Positions 35,819 through 45,998 are shown, counted from the stretch's first letter. The stretch is 64,000 bases of DNA from Reddybacter sp041277045 (GCA_041277045.1 JBGFSY010000003.1:210988-274987), one strand, 5' to 3'. A program made the numbers and translations. Notes: generated by a model not told the origin, from the letters alone.

Positions 35819-37456
35819 CTATAGCTGCGGTACGGCAGCTAGCAAGCTTCGGGTGTAGGCATCGCGAGGTGTTGCCCAGAGCTCTTCAGTGTTGCCGCTT
35901 TCAATGAGTTTGCCTTGATGCATCACCAGCACTCGGTCGGCAATAGAGCGCACCACCGATAGATCGTGGGAAATAAATAACATGCTCAGGTTGTGGCGCT
36001 CGACCAGCGCCAGAATTAGCTCAAGAATTTGCGCTTGAATGGTCACATCCAGCGCTGAAACGGGTTCGTCGGCAATAATGAGCTCGGGTTTGGTTGCAAT
36101 GGCGCGCCCGATGGCGATGCGCTGGCGTTGCCCTCCGGAGAATTCGTGGGGGTATTTACGAATATCGGCGTGGGCGAGGCCGACATCATCCATCAAGGCG
36201 AGTACCTGTGTGGTAACATTTTTGCGGCTGGCGATACGGTGGTAGAGCATGGGCTCGGCTAGTGCATCGAACACTGTCATGCGTGGATTGAGCGAGGCGT
36301 AGGGGTCCTGAAAAATCATTTGCATGCGCTGGCGCAGGGGCTTGAGCTGTTTGGAACTGAGCTGGGTTAGCTCTTGCCCGTCGAGCTGTACACTGCCTGC
36401 TGTGGGTTTAATCAGTTGAATCACCGAACGCCCCAGTGTTGATTTACCGGAGCCCGATTCACCAACGAGTCCGAGAATTTCGTGGTGGCGCAATTCAAAG
36501 GATACATCGTTGACAGCAATAGTCGGTGCCGGCCGGGCTGCGAATAGCCCCGGTTTGCCCAGTTCAAAAACCGTCTTTAAATGTTCGACTCTTAACAGGG
36601 GCTGCTCTTGGGGGCCGGGCTTAAAAGTTTGCGCTGGCTTAGGGCCACTCGGCACCGAGGCGAGTAGTTGTTGAGTGTAGGGATGCCGGGGCTGCTTAAA
36701 GATTTGCTGAGTTTCACCCGTTTCGACAATCTTACCTGCGCGCATTACCGCTACTCGTTCGGCAATAGTGGCGACCACGCTGAGGTCGTGGGAGATAAAA
36801 ATAAGGGCGATATTGCGCTGTTTTTTCAGATCGTCGAGCAAGGCCAGTATCTGCGCCTGAATGGTGACGTCCAGCGCCGTGGTGGGTTCGTCGGCGATCA
36901 GCAGTTCGGGCTCGGTAATCAGCGCCATGGCGATCATCACCCGTTGGCGCATACCACCCGAAAACTCGTGGGGGTAGCTGCCAAAGCGCATTTCGGCGTC
37001 GTTAATGCCTACTTCTTTTAGTAGTTCGATGGCGCGTTTTCGGGCCTGCTGTCGGCTATTATTTTTGTGTTGGCAAAGGGGTTCTATTAATTGTTCGCCG
37101 ACCGTTAAATAGGGGTTGAGGCAGGTCATTGGGTCTTGAAAAATAACCGCGATTTTATCGCCTAATAAACTGCGTAATGTCGCTTTGCTGCTACTTAATA
37201 GATCACGCTTTGTGTCGTTACTTTTGAACTGTGCCGTGCCGCTTTCAATCACGCCCGGTGGTTGTGATATCAGCCCTAATAAGCTGTAGCAGGTGACGGA
37301 TTTCCCCGAACCGGATTCGCCAACAATGGCCAGGGTTTCACCACGGGCGACCTGAAAACTAACACCGTCAACCGCCTTGCTAGATCCATTGCGTGTTTTA
37401 AAACTAATGGATAAGTCATCAACGCTCAGTACATTTTCCTGTGTGTTTTCGCTCAT
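35819..37456 (-). CDS. Oligopeptide ABC transporter, fused dual ATP-binding protein (OppD-OppF type)
   Basis: The 545-residue protein holds two ABC ATPase domains. The first has Walker A (GESGSGKS near 48), signature FSGGMRQRVMIAMAL and Walker B ELLIADEPTTALD. The second, from residue 270, has GESGSGKST near 333, FSGGQRQRIAIGRAI and ELIIADEPVSALD. Fusion of the D- and F-type subunits occurs in YejF-like transporters. It energises the OppB/OppC permeases encoded upstream on the same strand. It starts seven bases after the upstream permease stop. Confidence 0.92.
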   Translation of the reverse strand: MSENTQENVLSVDDLSISFKTRNGSSKAVDGVSFQVARGETLAIVGESGSGKSVTCYSLLGLISQPPGVIESGTAQFKSNDTKRDLLSSSKATLRSLLGDKIAVIFQDPMTCLNPYLTVGEQLIEPLCQHKNNSRQQARKRAIELLKEVGINDAEMRFGSYPHEFSGGMRQRVMIAMALITEPELLIADEPTTALDVTIQAQILALLDDLKKQRNIALIFISHDLSVVATIAERVAVMRAGKIVETGETQQIFKQPRHPYTQQLLASVPSGPKPAQTFKPGPQEQPLLRVEHLKTVFELGKPGLFAARPAPTIAVNDVSFELRHHEILGLVGESGSGKSTLGRSVIQLIKPTAGSVQLDGQELTQLSSKQLKPLRQRMQMIFQDPYASLNPRMTVFDALAEPMLYHRIASRKNVTTQVLALMDDVGLAHADIRKYPHEFSGGQRQRIAIGRAIATKPELIIADEPVSALDVTIQAQILELILALVERHNLSMLFISHDLSVVRSIADRVLVMHQGKLIESGNTEELWATPRDAYTRSLLAAVPQL

Positions 37457-37462
37457 AATTTC

Positions 37463-38353
37463 TCAGTCCTTCGCCGCGCGGGGGTCGAGGGCATCGCGTA
37501 AACCATCACCGAGAAAGTTAAGAGCAAACAGGGTGATAGATAGCGCCAGACCGGGAAAGATCAACAGCCAGGGGTACTCTTCCATGGTCTCAACACCGTA
37601 GGAAATTAACAGTCCCCACGAGCTTTGCGGCGGTTGAATGCCGAGGCCGAGAAAGCTGAGGAAGGATTCCAGCAACATGACATTGGGAATGGTTAGCGTG
37701 GTGTAGACGATAACCGGCCCTAGGGTGTTGGGGATGAGGTGGCGGCGGATAATCGCCCACGGCCCCAGGCCGATAGAGACGGCGGCCTCGACAAACTCCT
37801 GTTGGCGTAATGACTGCACCTGACCGCGAACAATGCGTGCCATGGTCAACCACTCGACGGCACCAATGGCGAGAAACAGCAGCAAAATATTGCGCCCGAA
37901 AATCACCATCAACAGAATAATAAAAATCATAAAGGGCAGGGCGTAGAGAATATCGACCAGACGCATCATCGCGGCATCAATGCGGCCGCCCATATAGCCG
38001 GCCACGGTGCCATAAATGACGCCGATTAACAGCGCGACAGCGGTGGCGATAAAGCCCACGGCGAGGGAAATGCGGCTGCCGTAGAGGATACGCGTCAGTA
38101 AGTCTCGGCCTAATGTATCGGTGCCGAGCCAGTGCTCTGAGGAGGGTGGTGAGGCACCAAGCACAAGGTTTTGCTCCTCGTAACCGTAGGTGGTAATCCA
38201 GGGCGTGAGTAGCGCGGCGATGCACATGGTGATCATCACACCGAGACCGAGTAGGGCCATTTTGTTTTTTTGCAGGCGGTGCCAAGCATCGCGCCACAGC
38301 GAACTGCCTTTTTCGGCGGGCGCGGCAGGTGTGACTAGGTCAGTGTTTTGCAT
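37463..38353 (-). CDS. Oligopeptide ABC transporter permease (OppC/YejE type)
   Basis: The 296-residue permease has a short cytosolic N-terminus, then six hydrophobic segments. The EAA loop appears as EFVEAAVSIGLGPWAIIRRHLIPNT near 185-210 and binds the ATPase. It belongs to the peptide/nickel transporter permease family. It is two bases from the next upstream gene's stop, so the operon is tightly packed. Confidence 0.9.
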   Translation of the reverse strand: MQNTDLVTPAAPAEKGSSLWRDAWHRLQKNKMALLGLGVMITMCIAALLTPWITTYGYEEQNLVLGASPPSSEHWLGTDTLGRDLLTRILYGSRISLAVGFIATAVALLIGVIYGTVAGYMGGRIDAAMMRLVDILYALPFMIFIILLMVIFGRNILLLFLAIGAVEWLTMARIVRGQVQSLRQQEFVEAAVSIGLGPWAIIRRHLIPNTLGPVIVYTTLTIPNVMLLESFLSFLGLGIQPPQSSWGLLISYGVETMEEYPWLLIFPGLALSITLFALNFLGDGLRDALDPRAAKD

Positions 38354-38355
38354 TG

Positions 38356-39294
38356 TTACGCCCCTCCGTTACGGTAGAGATCGCGCAAGCGCGGATTGAG
38401 CCACACGGCGACAATATCGGCCAGCAGGTTGAAGAGGATAATCAGCGTCGCAAATAATACCGTGGTGCCCATAATCATCGTGTAGTCGCGGTTAAAGGCA
38501 GCCTGTACATAAAAGCGACCGAGGCCGGGTATTTGAAAGATGGTTTCGACCACAAAAGAACCGCTGAGCAGGCCGGCAAAGGCGGGGCCGATAAAGGCAA
38601 TGACCGGAATCATACCGCCGCGCAGGCCGTGTTTGAGTACCACCTTCCACTCCGGCAGGCCCTTGGCGCGGGCGGTGCGAATATAGTCTTGCGACATCAC
38701 CTCCAACATGCCGCCCCGCGACAGCCGGGCAATGTAGGCGGTGTAGCCAGAGGCGAGGGTCAGGGCGGGCAGTATTTTATCGCCGGGAATATCGCCCCAG
38801 CCCGACACCGGCACCCATTCCAACCAGACGCCAAACACCAGCATTAATAGCGGGCCGAGTAAAAAGGAGGGCAGGCAAATACCCAACATGGCGGTGGACA
38901 TGGGAATATAGTCTTGGGCGCTATTGGGTTTTAGGGCGGCAATAATTCCCGCGCTGGCACCGATCAATAGGGCAAAAAACATAGCGTACAGGCCCAACTC
39001 AGCCGTGGCGGGCAGGCCGGCGGCAATCATTTCATTCACCGAGCGCCCGGGGTATTTAAAGGAGGGGCCGAAGTCGCCGTGGGCGAGATCGCCCAGGTAG
39101 GACAGGTATTGGCTGAACACCGGCTGGTCGAGGTGGTAGCTGGCCTCCAGCGATTTTAATACTTCTGGAGGCACGGCCTTCTCGGCGCTAAAAGGCCCGC
39201 CGGGGGCGAGGCGCACCAGGAAAAAGGTGACAGTAATCACCACCAGCAGCACCGGTATCGCCTGCAACAGGCGCATTAAAATAAAGCGAGCCAT
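38356..39294 (-). CDS. Oligopeptide ABC transporter permease (OppB type)
   Basis: The 312-residue permease has the N-terminal membrane anchor (MARFILMRLLQAIPVLLVV), several further helices, and the EAA loop DYIRTARAKGLPEWKVVLKHG near 205-225. It pairs with the OppC-type subunit to form the channel. It starts six bases after the oppA stop. Confidence 0.9.
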   Translation of the reverse strand: MARFILMRLLQAIPVLLVVITVTFFLVRLAPGGPFSAEKAVPPEVLKSLEASYHLDQPVFSQYLSYLGDLAHGDFGPSFKYPGRSVNEMIAAGLPATAELGLYAMFFALLIGASAGIIAALKPNSAQDYIPMSTAMLGICLPSFLLGPLLMLVFGVWLEWVPVSGWGDIPGDKILPALTLASGYTAYIARLSRGGMLEVMSQDYIRTARAKGLPEWKVVLKHGLRGGMIPVIAFIGPAFAGLLSGSFVVETIFQIPGLGRFYVQAAFNRDYTMIMGTTVLFATLIILFNLLADIVAVWLNPRLRDLYRNGGA

Positions 39295-39300
39295 GGTGCT

Positions 39301-41001
39301 TTAGTCCTCGCTCAAATAGATTTGCTTATACAGTGGGTAGTCGAGAATGTTCGAGGGCATGCCTTTAACATGGGGATGCACCAGGTGGGTACTGTTGTAG
39401 GTGTAAATGGGGATGATGGGCATGGCGTCCATCAAGATGGCCTCGGCGCGGCGAAAGTGCGCGTAGCGTTGTGCGCGCTGCTTGGCTGCCGGTGCGGCTG
39501 CGCTAATCAGCTGGTCGTATTCATTGTCGTGCCAGCTGGTGCGGTTATTGCCGCCGTCTTTGAGCCACATATCGAGGAAGGTGTTGGGGTCGACGTAGTC
39601 GCCAATCCAGCCGGCGCGAGAGATCTGGAAATTGCCCGCGGCCTCGCTGTCAAGGTAGACCTTCCAGTCCTGATTATTCAGGCGAATGTCGATGTTGAGG
39701 TTCTTTTTCCACATTTGCTGAATGGCCACGGCCAGTTTGCGGTGGCTCTCGCTGGTGTTATAGAGAATCTCCGTTGGCGGAAAACCCTCACCATTGGGGT
39801 AGCCGGCTTCTGTTAGCAAGGCTTTTGCCGTTGCAACATCTTCAGTAAAGCCAACCTCCGCCGTATAGCCGAGCGTATTGGGTGGTGTAAAGGTAAAGGC
39901 AGGTATTTGCCCACCCTTGGTCACTGTGTCGACAATCTGCTGGCGATCAATGGCCATCGCCAATGCGCGGCGTATGCGTTTATCGGTGAGATGTTCAACA
40001 CCGGTGTTGATACGGTAAAAATAAGTGCCGAGATAGGGCGAGATACGCAGGGCTTGCGGATTCGTCTCTTTATACACCGCAATTTTGTCGGCGGGCAGGG
40101 AGCCGGTGACATGCAGCTGGCCGGCGCGAAACATGCGCTCCTCGGTGGAGGTGTTTTCGGTGGGGTAAAAGCGAATCGCATTAAGTCGCACTTCATCGGC
40201 ATCGTAATAGGTCGGGCTTTTCTCAATCATCACCAGGCGGTTGAGATCCCACTGCTTGAGGGTAAATGGGCCATTGCCGACAAAGTTGCCGGCTCGGGTC
40301 CAGCGGGTGCCGCGCTCGGCCGGCTCGCCAAACTTCTCGATGGTGGCGCGGTGCACGGGAAACATTGAGTAGTGGTCGAGCAATTGTAGAAAGTAGGGCG
40401 TGGGGTTGGCGAGAGTGATTTCAAGTGTTTGGGCATTGAGGGCTTTCACACCGACCTGCGAGAAGTCATCGAGCTGGCCCGTGGCGTAGGCCTCGGCATT
40501 GTAGATCGGGTAGTACATGTAGGCGTAGAGATTACCCAGAGCCGGTTGCAGGGCGCGCCACCACGACCAGACAAAGTCCCCACTGGTCACCGGGTCGCCG
40601 TTGGACCAACGGGCGTCGGGGCGAATATAAAAGGTATAGGTTTTACCGTCGGCGCTAAGCTCCCAGCGCTCGGCCATGCCGGGTGTGGGTTCGAGGGTTT
40701 GTGGGTCTTTGAGTACTAGGCCCTCGAGCAGGCCGACAATAATATGGTGCTCGGGTATACCGGTGACAATATGCGGGTCCAGCTCCTGGGGTTCGGCACC
40801 ATTACCCCAGTGCAGGGTTTGGCTTTGAAGACCACTGGTGACATTGTTTTCGCCATTGCCACAGGCGACGAGGACTAAACAACTAATGGCGCAGAGAAGG
40901 GTGGATAGATAACGCTGTGTGCGTGAATGGTTTCGTGTCAGTAGGGGTGAGCATGGGGCCATGAAGGTGTCCATGTAGTGGTGGGTGAGGGTTGCCCGCA
41001 T
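39301..41001 (-). CDS. Oligopeptide-binding lipoprotein (OppA type)
   Basis: The 566-residue solute-binding protein begins with a cytosolic leader, a hydrophobic segment and a lipobox (LVACGNG, Cys near residue 47), so it is anchored in the inner-membrane periplasmic face. The body shows the SBP_bac_5 pattern: GNGAEPQELDPHIVTGI, then FYIRPDARWSNGDPVTSGDFVWSW, and LAMAIDRQQIV. The start ATG at 41001 is less certain: internal ATG codons (for example the one giving MAPCSPLLTRNHS) would shorten the leader and fit a lipoprotein better. Confidence 0.9.
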   Translation of the reverse strand: MRATLTHHYMDTFMAPCSPLLTRNHSRTQRYLSTLLCAISCLVLVACGNGENNVTSGLQSQTLHWGNGAEPQELDPHIVTGIPEHHIIVGLLEGLVLKDPQTLEPTPGMAERWELSADGKTYTFYIRPDARWSNGDPVTSGDFVWSWWRALQPALGNLYAYMYYPIYNAEAYATGQLDDFSQVGVKALNAQTLEITLANPTPYFLQLLDHYSMFPVHRATIEKFGEPAERGTRWTRAGNFVGNGPFTLKQWDLNRLVMIEKSPTYYDADEVRLNAIRFYPTENTSTEERMFRAGQLHVTGSLPADKIAVYKETNPQALRISPYLGTYFYRINTGVEHLTDKRIRRALAMAIDRQQIVDTVTKGGQIPAFTFTPPNTLGYTAEVGFTEDVATAKALLTEAGYPNGEGFPPTEILYNTSESHRKLAVAIQQMWKKNLNIDIRLNNQDWKVYLDSEAAGNFQISRAGWIGDYVDPNTFLDMWLKDGGNNRTSWHDNEYDQLISAAAPAAKQRAQRYAHFRRAEAILMDAMPIIPIYTYNSTHLVHPHVKGMPSNILDYPLYKQIYLSED

Positions 41002-41260
41002 TCGATTATTTTCGAGGTGATACTACCTTAGCTGGCAGTGGCTTGAAAGCGCGAGCTTGTCGGGTAGGAATGCCTGGATGTTAAATGGACAAAAGGGTTT
41101 TTGGAAGGTGTTCTGTTGGACTAGATTAAAGGGATTCTACGCGCACAACATAGCCACTGGTTAAGTTGCGGGCTTATTACCGGGGTCAGCATCAGGCTGG
41201 TAAAGTTGCGATGGCAGAAGCTTATGCAAGGTGCGATTCATGGTGCCGCTTTCCGCTTAA
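41002..41260. other. Intergenic region upstream of oppA, no recognised features
   Basis: About 260 bases precede the integrase relic and hold the presumed oppA promoter on the minus strand. No clear promoter, gene or hairpin stands out; upstream integrase sequence may continue here in decayed form. Confidence 0.35.
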
Positions 41261-41620
41261 CTTGGTTATTATGGGGAGGTTTATTTGCCTGATGTTTTAA
41301 ATCAAAATTATCCCGTACTGTCTGGGGAAACCGGCTGGCAGTTTTTGTTTCCGCCTTTCCCCATTGCTCGTGATCCTCGCTCAGGTGTATTTAGGCGTCA
41401 TAACTTACACCCCTGAGGACTGCGCAAACACATCAAGTAGGCAGTCATTGCATTGGGGATTAATAAACCCGCAAAGTCCCACAGTTTTGCCACTCATCTA
41501 CTGGAATCGGGTTGCGATATACGCACGCCCTGGCGTTGTTGGGCCATTCAGACCGTACTACGACTGAAATCGATAAGAGGGGTGGTAAAGAGTAGTGCAG
41601 AGCCCCGCTGATAGCTTGAC
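41261..41620 (+). pseudogene. Integron integrase (IntI-like tyrosine recombinase) C-terminal relic
   Basis: From 41261 one frame reads LGYYGEVYLPD, then GWQFLFPPFPIARDPRSGVFRRHNLHP, then GLRKHIK and INKPAK, with in-frame stops at 41414 and 41438. It continues as SHSFATHLLESGCDIRT; after a shift, LLGHSDRTTTEI and DKRGGK follow, and another shift gives VQSPADSL. YLPD, DPRSG, RRH-LH, HSFATHLLE, LLGHSD and the SPADSL end are the expected IntI order. The YTHVL segment with the catalytic Tyr is missing, as is the CHTLR segment. It is a clear relic, not a working recombinase. Confidence 0.82.
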
Positions 41621-41673
41621 AGTTTAATGCTTGGGTACGCTTCTGCGTACAGTGATTGACAGAGTGCCAAGCT

Positions 41674-42852
41674 CTAAGCATCGACTTTATTACCTCCAAC
41701 AATGCGCACACAATTCCGCCCGTCTTCTTTAGCTTGATAGACACCTTTATCGGCCTGGCTAATGAGGTGGGTTTGTATGGCCTCACTATCGCCAAAGCCC
41801 TGCTGACCTTCTTGCCAGTAACTGACGCCGATAGAGACGGTGAGTTGGAAATTCTGATTTTTATCGTTGGCAATACTCACCTGTGAAATTTTATCGCGAA
41901 TTCTTTCGGCAATTTCTTCAGCGTGGCTGAGGTCACAGTCGGGCAGTAGAACAGTGAATTCTTCGCCGCCAAAGCGAGCCAGTACATCGGATTGGCGCAG
42001 TAGAGGCACGATGGTGTCGGCGACACTGCGCAGTGCTCGGTCGCCGGTTAAATGCCCGTGGTTGTCGTTCACCGCTTTAAAGTGGTCGATGTCGATAAAT
42101 AAACAGGACAGCGGCTTTTTTGAACGCTTTGAGCGGGCAATTTCTGTGCCCAGAGCTTGAAAGAAAAAGCGACGGTTTTTGGCGCGGGTCAGTAGGTCTA
42201 TCAGGCTGAGATGCTTGTAGCGCTCCTGATTAATGGAGCTTTCAATGCAGACACTAATAATTGTGCCCAAGTGTAGCAGGAATTCGCCGCCTAATCCGGG
42301 GTGAAAGCGTTGTTGGTCGCGACTGCCCAGATGCAGACTACCGATTATGTGATTGCTTCTGCGCAGGGGCAGCAGGGCGACGCTTTGGCTCATGCCGGGG
42401 CCAAGTTTGGCAATATCGTGTTGCTCATTGCTTAGAATAAGCTCAATTTGACCCGAGTAAATGGTCTTTATCGAAGCCACTGAATCAGTATAGAAAAGGT
42501 TTTTGTAATGTAGCTGGCCATATATTTCAGTAATCAGCTGTTGTGTTTCTTGTTGGGGATCGAGTAGAAACAGTTCGACCTGTGTCAACTTTAGCTGGCG
42601 TTTAAGGTCGGTGAGTATGCGCCGGATAAGTAGTTCGTAGGAGTTGGATTCGAGGAAATAGAGTTCAAGGGCGTAGAATTTTTCCTGAGTTTGCTGGTTG
42701 TAGTGAGCACTTTCGACCATATCCATGATAGTCGCTTTCAAATTGCTATTCTCATCGGCCAGGGAGTCGCCATAAGCCCGCGCTGTCCGTCGCTTTGACA
42801 AGGGCGGCTTTTGTCTGCCTGAAAAATGCTCTTGCTTGTCGAATTTATCCAT
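41674..42852 (-). CDS. Diguanylate cyclase with GAF-like sensor domain
   Basis: The 392-residue protein combines an N-terminal DUF484/GAF-like region (VALLPLRRSNHIIGSLHLGSRDQQRF near residues 165-195) with a C-terminal GGDEF domain. The active-site motif is RFGGEEF near 300, preceded by RQSD, which fits an inhibitory c-di-GMP site. It would make c-di-GMP from GTP. No membrane segment is seen, so it is likely cytosolic. Its signal is unknown. Confidence 0.9.
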   Translation of the reverse strand: MDKFDKQEHFSGRQKPPLSKRRTARAYGDSLADENSNLKATIMDMVESAHYNQQTQEKFYALELYFLESNSYELLIRRILTDLKRQLKLTQVELFLLDPQQETQQLITEIYGQLHYKNLFYTDSVASIKTIYSGQIELILSNEQHDIAKLGPGMSQSVALLPLRRSNHIIGSLHLGSRDQQRFHPGLGGEFLLHLGTIISVCIESSINQERYKHLSLIDLLTRAKNRRFFFQALGTEIARSKRSKKPLSCLFIDIDHFKAVNDNHGHLTGDRALRSVADTIVPLLRQSDVLARFGGEEFTVLLPDCDLSHAEEIAERIRDKISQVSIANDKNQNFQLTVSIGVSYWQEGQQGFGDSEAIQTHLISQADKGVYQAKEDGRNCVRIVGGNKVDA

Positions 42853-43159
42853 AAGCCAGTATAAGAGGTATCAGCCTGTTGTTCCGTACGCCAGCGAGGT
42901 CTTTGATTTAAGCACAAGTCAGCTCTTGAAACAGCTCATGCTGAGCTAATCCGCCCAAGGTGTAAGAAAAACTGACAAAGGTAAAGTAAATATCAGGACA
43001 GGGACTAGCTAACTCGTGTTTAATTGATTTCACTCGCCTGCCGACAGCGCAATATTTTTTTATAATCAATAGCTTGATCGGGTAGGCTCGGGCATTGTGT
43101 GGTTAGTACATACGCTTTTAAAGGGCTGAGTCATACCGTTCTATGGAAGGGGCTAAAGC
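42853..43159. promoter_or_regulatory. Divergent intergenic region between the cyclase and ppsA
   Basis: About 307 bases. TATAAT lies at 43061-43066 as a possible ppsA -10, but no good -35 box is present at normal spacing. No RNA gene was seen. Confidence 0.35.
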
Positions 43160-45595
43160 ATGAGCAATAAATCTGGATCGCCACGATTTATCCGCTGGTT
43201 TGATCAATTGAGTAATGATGATATCGCCCTCGTCGGTGGTAAGAATGCCTCTCTGGGTGAACTCTATCAGCAGTTAGTACCCCAGGGTGTGCGTGTACCG
43301 AATGGTTTTGCGATTACGGCCCAGGCCTACCACTATGTGTTGGCACAAGGCGGTGCCCTACAGGCTTTGCACACTGCCCTGGCCGAACTCGATCCGGATG
43401 ATATTGGCTCTCTCTCCGCTTGCGGCGCTCGGGCGCGAGCTATCATTTACGACGTGGGTCTGCCCGTTGATTTACAGACTGAAATCATTGCCGCGACAGC
43501 TCAGCTGCGCAGCCAGTATAGTGGTGAGTTAAGTTTCGCCGTGCGTTCATCAGCCACGGCGGAGGATTTACCCGAGGCCTCCTTCGCTGGTCAACACGAC
43601 TCCTTTCTCAATCTGCGTAGTGATGAGGAGTTAATAGAATCGTGCCGACGCTGCTTTGCCAGCCTGTTTACTAACCGCGCCATTCATTATCGTGTCGACC
43701 ATGGCTTTGACCACTTCTCCGTAGCTCTGTCGATCGGGGTGATGAAAATGGTGCGCTCTGATCTGGCTGCCAGCGGTGTGATGTTTTCCATTGACACTGA
43801 AACCGGCTTTCCCGACGTCGCTTTTATAACCGGTTCTTATGGCCTGGGTGAAACGGTGGTGCAGGGTGCGGTGGCCCCCGACGAGTTTTACGTGCACAAG
43901 CCGACCTACGAACAGGGCTATCGTACGGTACTGCGCCGCAGCCTGGGCAGTAAGCGAGTGAAAATGATCTATGCCAGTGCTCAGGTCAAGACTCAGGCCA
44001 CAGAGACTATAGACACCGAACTGGCCGAGCAGAAGCACTTTTGTATCAACGATGCTGAGGTTCTGCAATTGGCCGATTACTGCATTAAGGTCGAACAGCA
44101 CTATTCGAACAAGTCGCTGCGGGAAGGACAGACCGTGGCGATGGATATGGAATGGGCAAAGGATGGCATTGATGGTGAGTTGTATGTGATACAGGCGCGG
44201 CCTGAAACCGTTGTCACTCGGCAAAGCAAGGCTGTATTAAGGCAATACCAGCTCGGTAGTCAGCGTGGCGATATTGTCACCCGAGGGCGGGCAGTAGGTA
44301 CGAGCATAGCCACGGGGCGGGCGCGGATCATTCACCACGCCAGTGAGCTCGAGGAGTTTCAGTCCGGTGAGATTCTCGTTTCTAGCATTACCGCCCCCGA
44401 CTGGGAACCGGTAATGAAAACTGCCGCGGCGATTGTCACCGACAGTGGCGGGCGCACCTGCCATGCTGCAATCATCGCCCGGGAGCTGGGTATCACTGCA
44501 GTGGTTGGCACCAGCGACGCAACGACAAGCATCGAAAATGGCCAGGTGCTGACCGTCAATTGTGCTGAGGGTGACCAAGGAGTGGTGTATGAGGGTGCAC
44601 TCGACTGGCAGGTGGTAGAAACCCATATCGATGCGCTAGTTCGGCCAAAAACCAAAATCATGGTTAATCTAGGCAACCCGGAGTTAGCCTTTAAAACCAG
44701 TTTTATTCCCAACGATGGCGTTGGCCTCGCACGCACGGAGTTTATTATTGCCGAGTACATTAAGGCCCATCCCATGGCCTTGTTGCATCCCCAGCGCGTC
44801 AGTGACAAACACCAGCGTGAAGCCCTGCAAAGCTTGACTCGGGCCTATGCCTCGCCCAGCGATTATTTTATTCAACGCCTGTCGGAAGGCGTGGGCACTA
44901 TCGCTGCGGCTTTCTACCCCAAGCCCGTAGTGGTGAGGATGTCCGACTTTAAGAGCAATGAATACGCGGCTTTACTCGGTGGTGCGGATTTTGAGCTGGA
45001 TGAAAATAACCCGATGATCGGTTTTCGCGGTGCTTCCCGCTACACCCATCCGGCCTATGCCGAGGGCTTCGGCCTGGAATGCAAGGCCATGCTGCGGGTG
45101 CGAGAGGAGATGGGCCTGACGAATGTGATTTTAATGATCCCCTTTTGCCGTCGCATCGTGGAGGCGAAAGCAGTGTTAGCGGCGATGGCGCGCAATGGTC
45201 TACAGCGTGGTGAAAACGGACTGCAGGTTTATGTGATGTGCGAGATTCCCAACAACGTTATTCTGATCGATGATTTCGCTCAGTTGTTTGACGGTTTTTC
45301 CATCGGCTCAAATGACCTCACCCAGCTCACCCTCGGTGTTGACCGAGACTCAGAAATTGTCGCCTTCAATTTTGAAGAGCGCGATCCCGGCGTTAAACAA
45401 ATGATTCGCCTCGCTGTCGAGGGTGCCCAGCGCAATCAGCGTCATTCAGGGCTCTGTGGGCAGGCACCGTCGGACTATCCCGACATGGCTGAGTTTCTGG
45501 TTGAGTTGGGTATTGATTCCATCAGTCTGACGCCAGACAGTTTGATATCGACTACTCGCCTGGTACTTGAGGTTGAGCGCAGGTTGGGGTGTTAA
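43160..45595 (+). CDS. ppsA: Phosphoenolpyruvate synthase
   Basis: The 811-residue enzyme converts pyruvate plus ATP to PEP, AMP and phosphate, in gluconeogenesis. The N-terminal PPDK/PEP-utilising ATP domain opens VALVGGKNASLGELYQQL and has RSSATAEDLPEASFAGQ near 130. The mobile phosphohistidine domain shows GGRTCHAAIIARELG near 436, with the catalytic His. The C-terminal barrel has FGLECKAMLRVREEMG, GSNDLTQLTLGVDRDS and CGQAPSDYPDMAEFLV. Length and motifs are complete. AAGGGG lies about ten bases before the start. Confidence 0.94.
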   Translation: MSNKSGSPRFIRWFDQLSNDDIALVGGKNASLGELYQQLVPQGVRVPNGFAITAQAYHYVLAQGGALQALHTALAELDPDDIGSLSACGARARAIIYDVGLPVDLQTEIIAATAQLRSQYSGELSFAVRSSATAEDLPEASFAGQHDSFLNLRSDEELIESCRRCFASLFTNRAIHYRVDHGFDHFSVALSIGVMKMVRSDLAASGVMFSIDTETGFPDVAFITGSYGLGETVVQGAVAPDEFYVHKPTYEQGYRTVLRRSLGSKRVKMIYASAQVKTQATETIDTELAEQKHFCINDAEVLQLADYCIKVEQHYSNKSLREGQTVAMDMEWAKDGIDGELYVIQARPETVVTRQSKAVLRQYQLGSQRGDIVTRGRAVGTSIATGRARIIHHASELEEFQSGEILVSSITAPDWEPVMKTAAAIVTDSGGRTCHAAIIARELGITAVVGTSDATTSIENGQVLTVNCAEGDQGVVYEGALDWQVVETHIDALVRPKTKIMVNLGNPELAFKTSFIPNDGVGLARTEFIIAEYIKAHPMALLHPQRVSDKHQREALQSLTRAYASPSDYFIQRLSEGVGTIAAAFYPKPVVVRMSDFKSNEYAALLGGADFELDENNPMIGFRGASRYTHPAYAEGFGLECKAMLRVREEMGLTNVILMIPFCRRIVEAKAVLAAMARNGLQRGENGLQVYVMCEIPNNVILIDDFAQLFDGFSIGSNDLTQLTLGVDRDSEIVAFNFEERDPGVKQMIRLAVEGAQRNQRHSGLCGQAPSDYPDMAEFLVELGIDSISLTPDSLISTTRLVLEVERRLGC

Positions 45596-45617
45596 AACCG
45601 GGATAGCAAGGATTACA

Positions 45618-45643
45618 AAAAAACCTCAACAGGATAGGTTTTT
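45618..45643 (+). terminator. Terminator after ppsA
   Basis: An 8-bp stem (AAAAACCT with AGGTTTTT, 45618-45625 and 45636-45643) 20 bases past the stop; the T run is part of the right arm. Confidence 0.55.
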
Positions 45644-45998
45644 AGCGCAACCTTGGGGCTTTACCTAGACATCGGTACCGGTGGCGAGCCAGCAATATTG
45701 AGGGCGGATTTAGGCTCTAGCGCTCTACAATTGCTCTTAATTGCCTAGAGTAGAGCTGCATTAAAATAGTCGTGCTCCATTTATCCGCTAGACGTGCATG
45801 CTCTGAGGGTGAATTACTCGTGCGGCATCCATTATGCGACTAGCCCTGGTGATTCAAAAGTTCCCTGTGGAGGGAAAATATTAAGATTGTTGCCTACTCT
45901 GTAATAGGGGCTCTTTTCAGGCGGCCCGAGCTCTGTATGCTTAACTCGATATCCGAGTTATTAGCAGGGCAGTCTAGAACTTACTATCGGGGTGAGTG
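45644..45998. other. Intergenic region upstream of the ornithine cyclodeaminase gene
   Basis: About 355 bases with no gene or obvious repeat. It must carry the promoter of the downstream gene. I could not identify a clear operator. Confidence 0.35.

Noticed and set aside
43061..43066. A full ppsA promoter
   Set aside because: TATAAT is present but no good -35 box lies 15-19 bases upstream.
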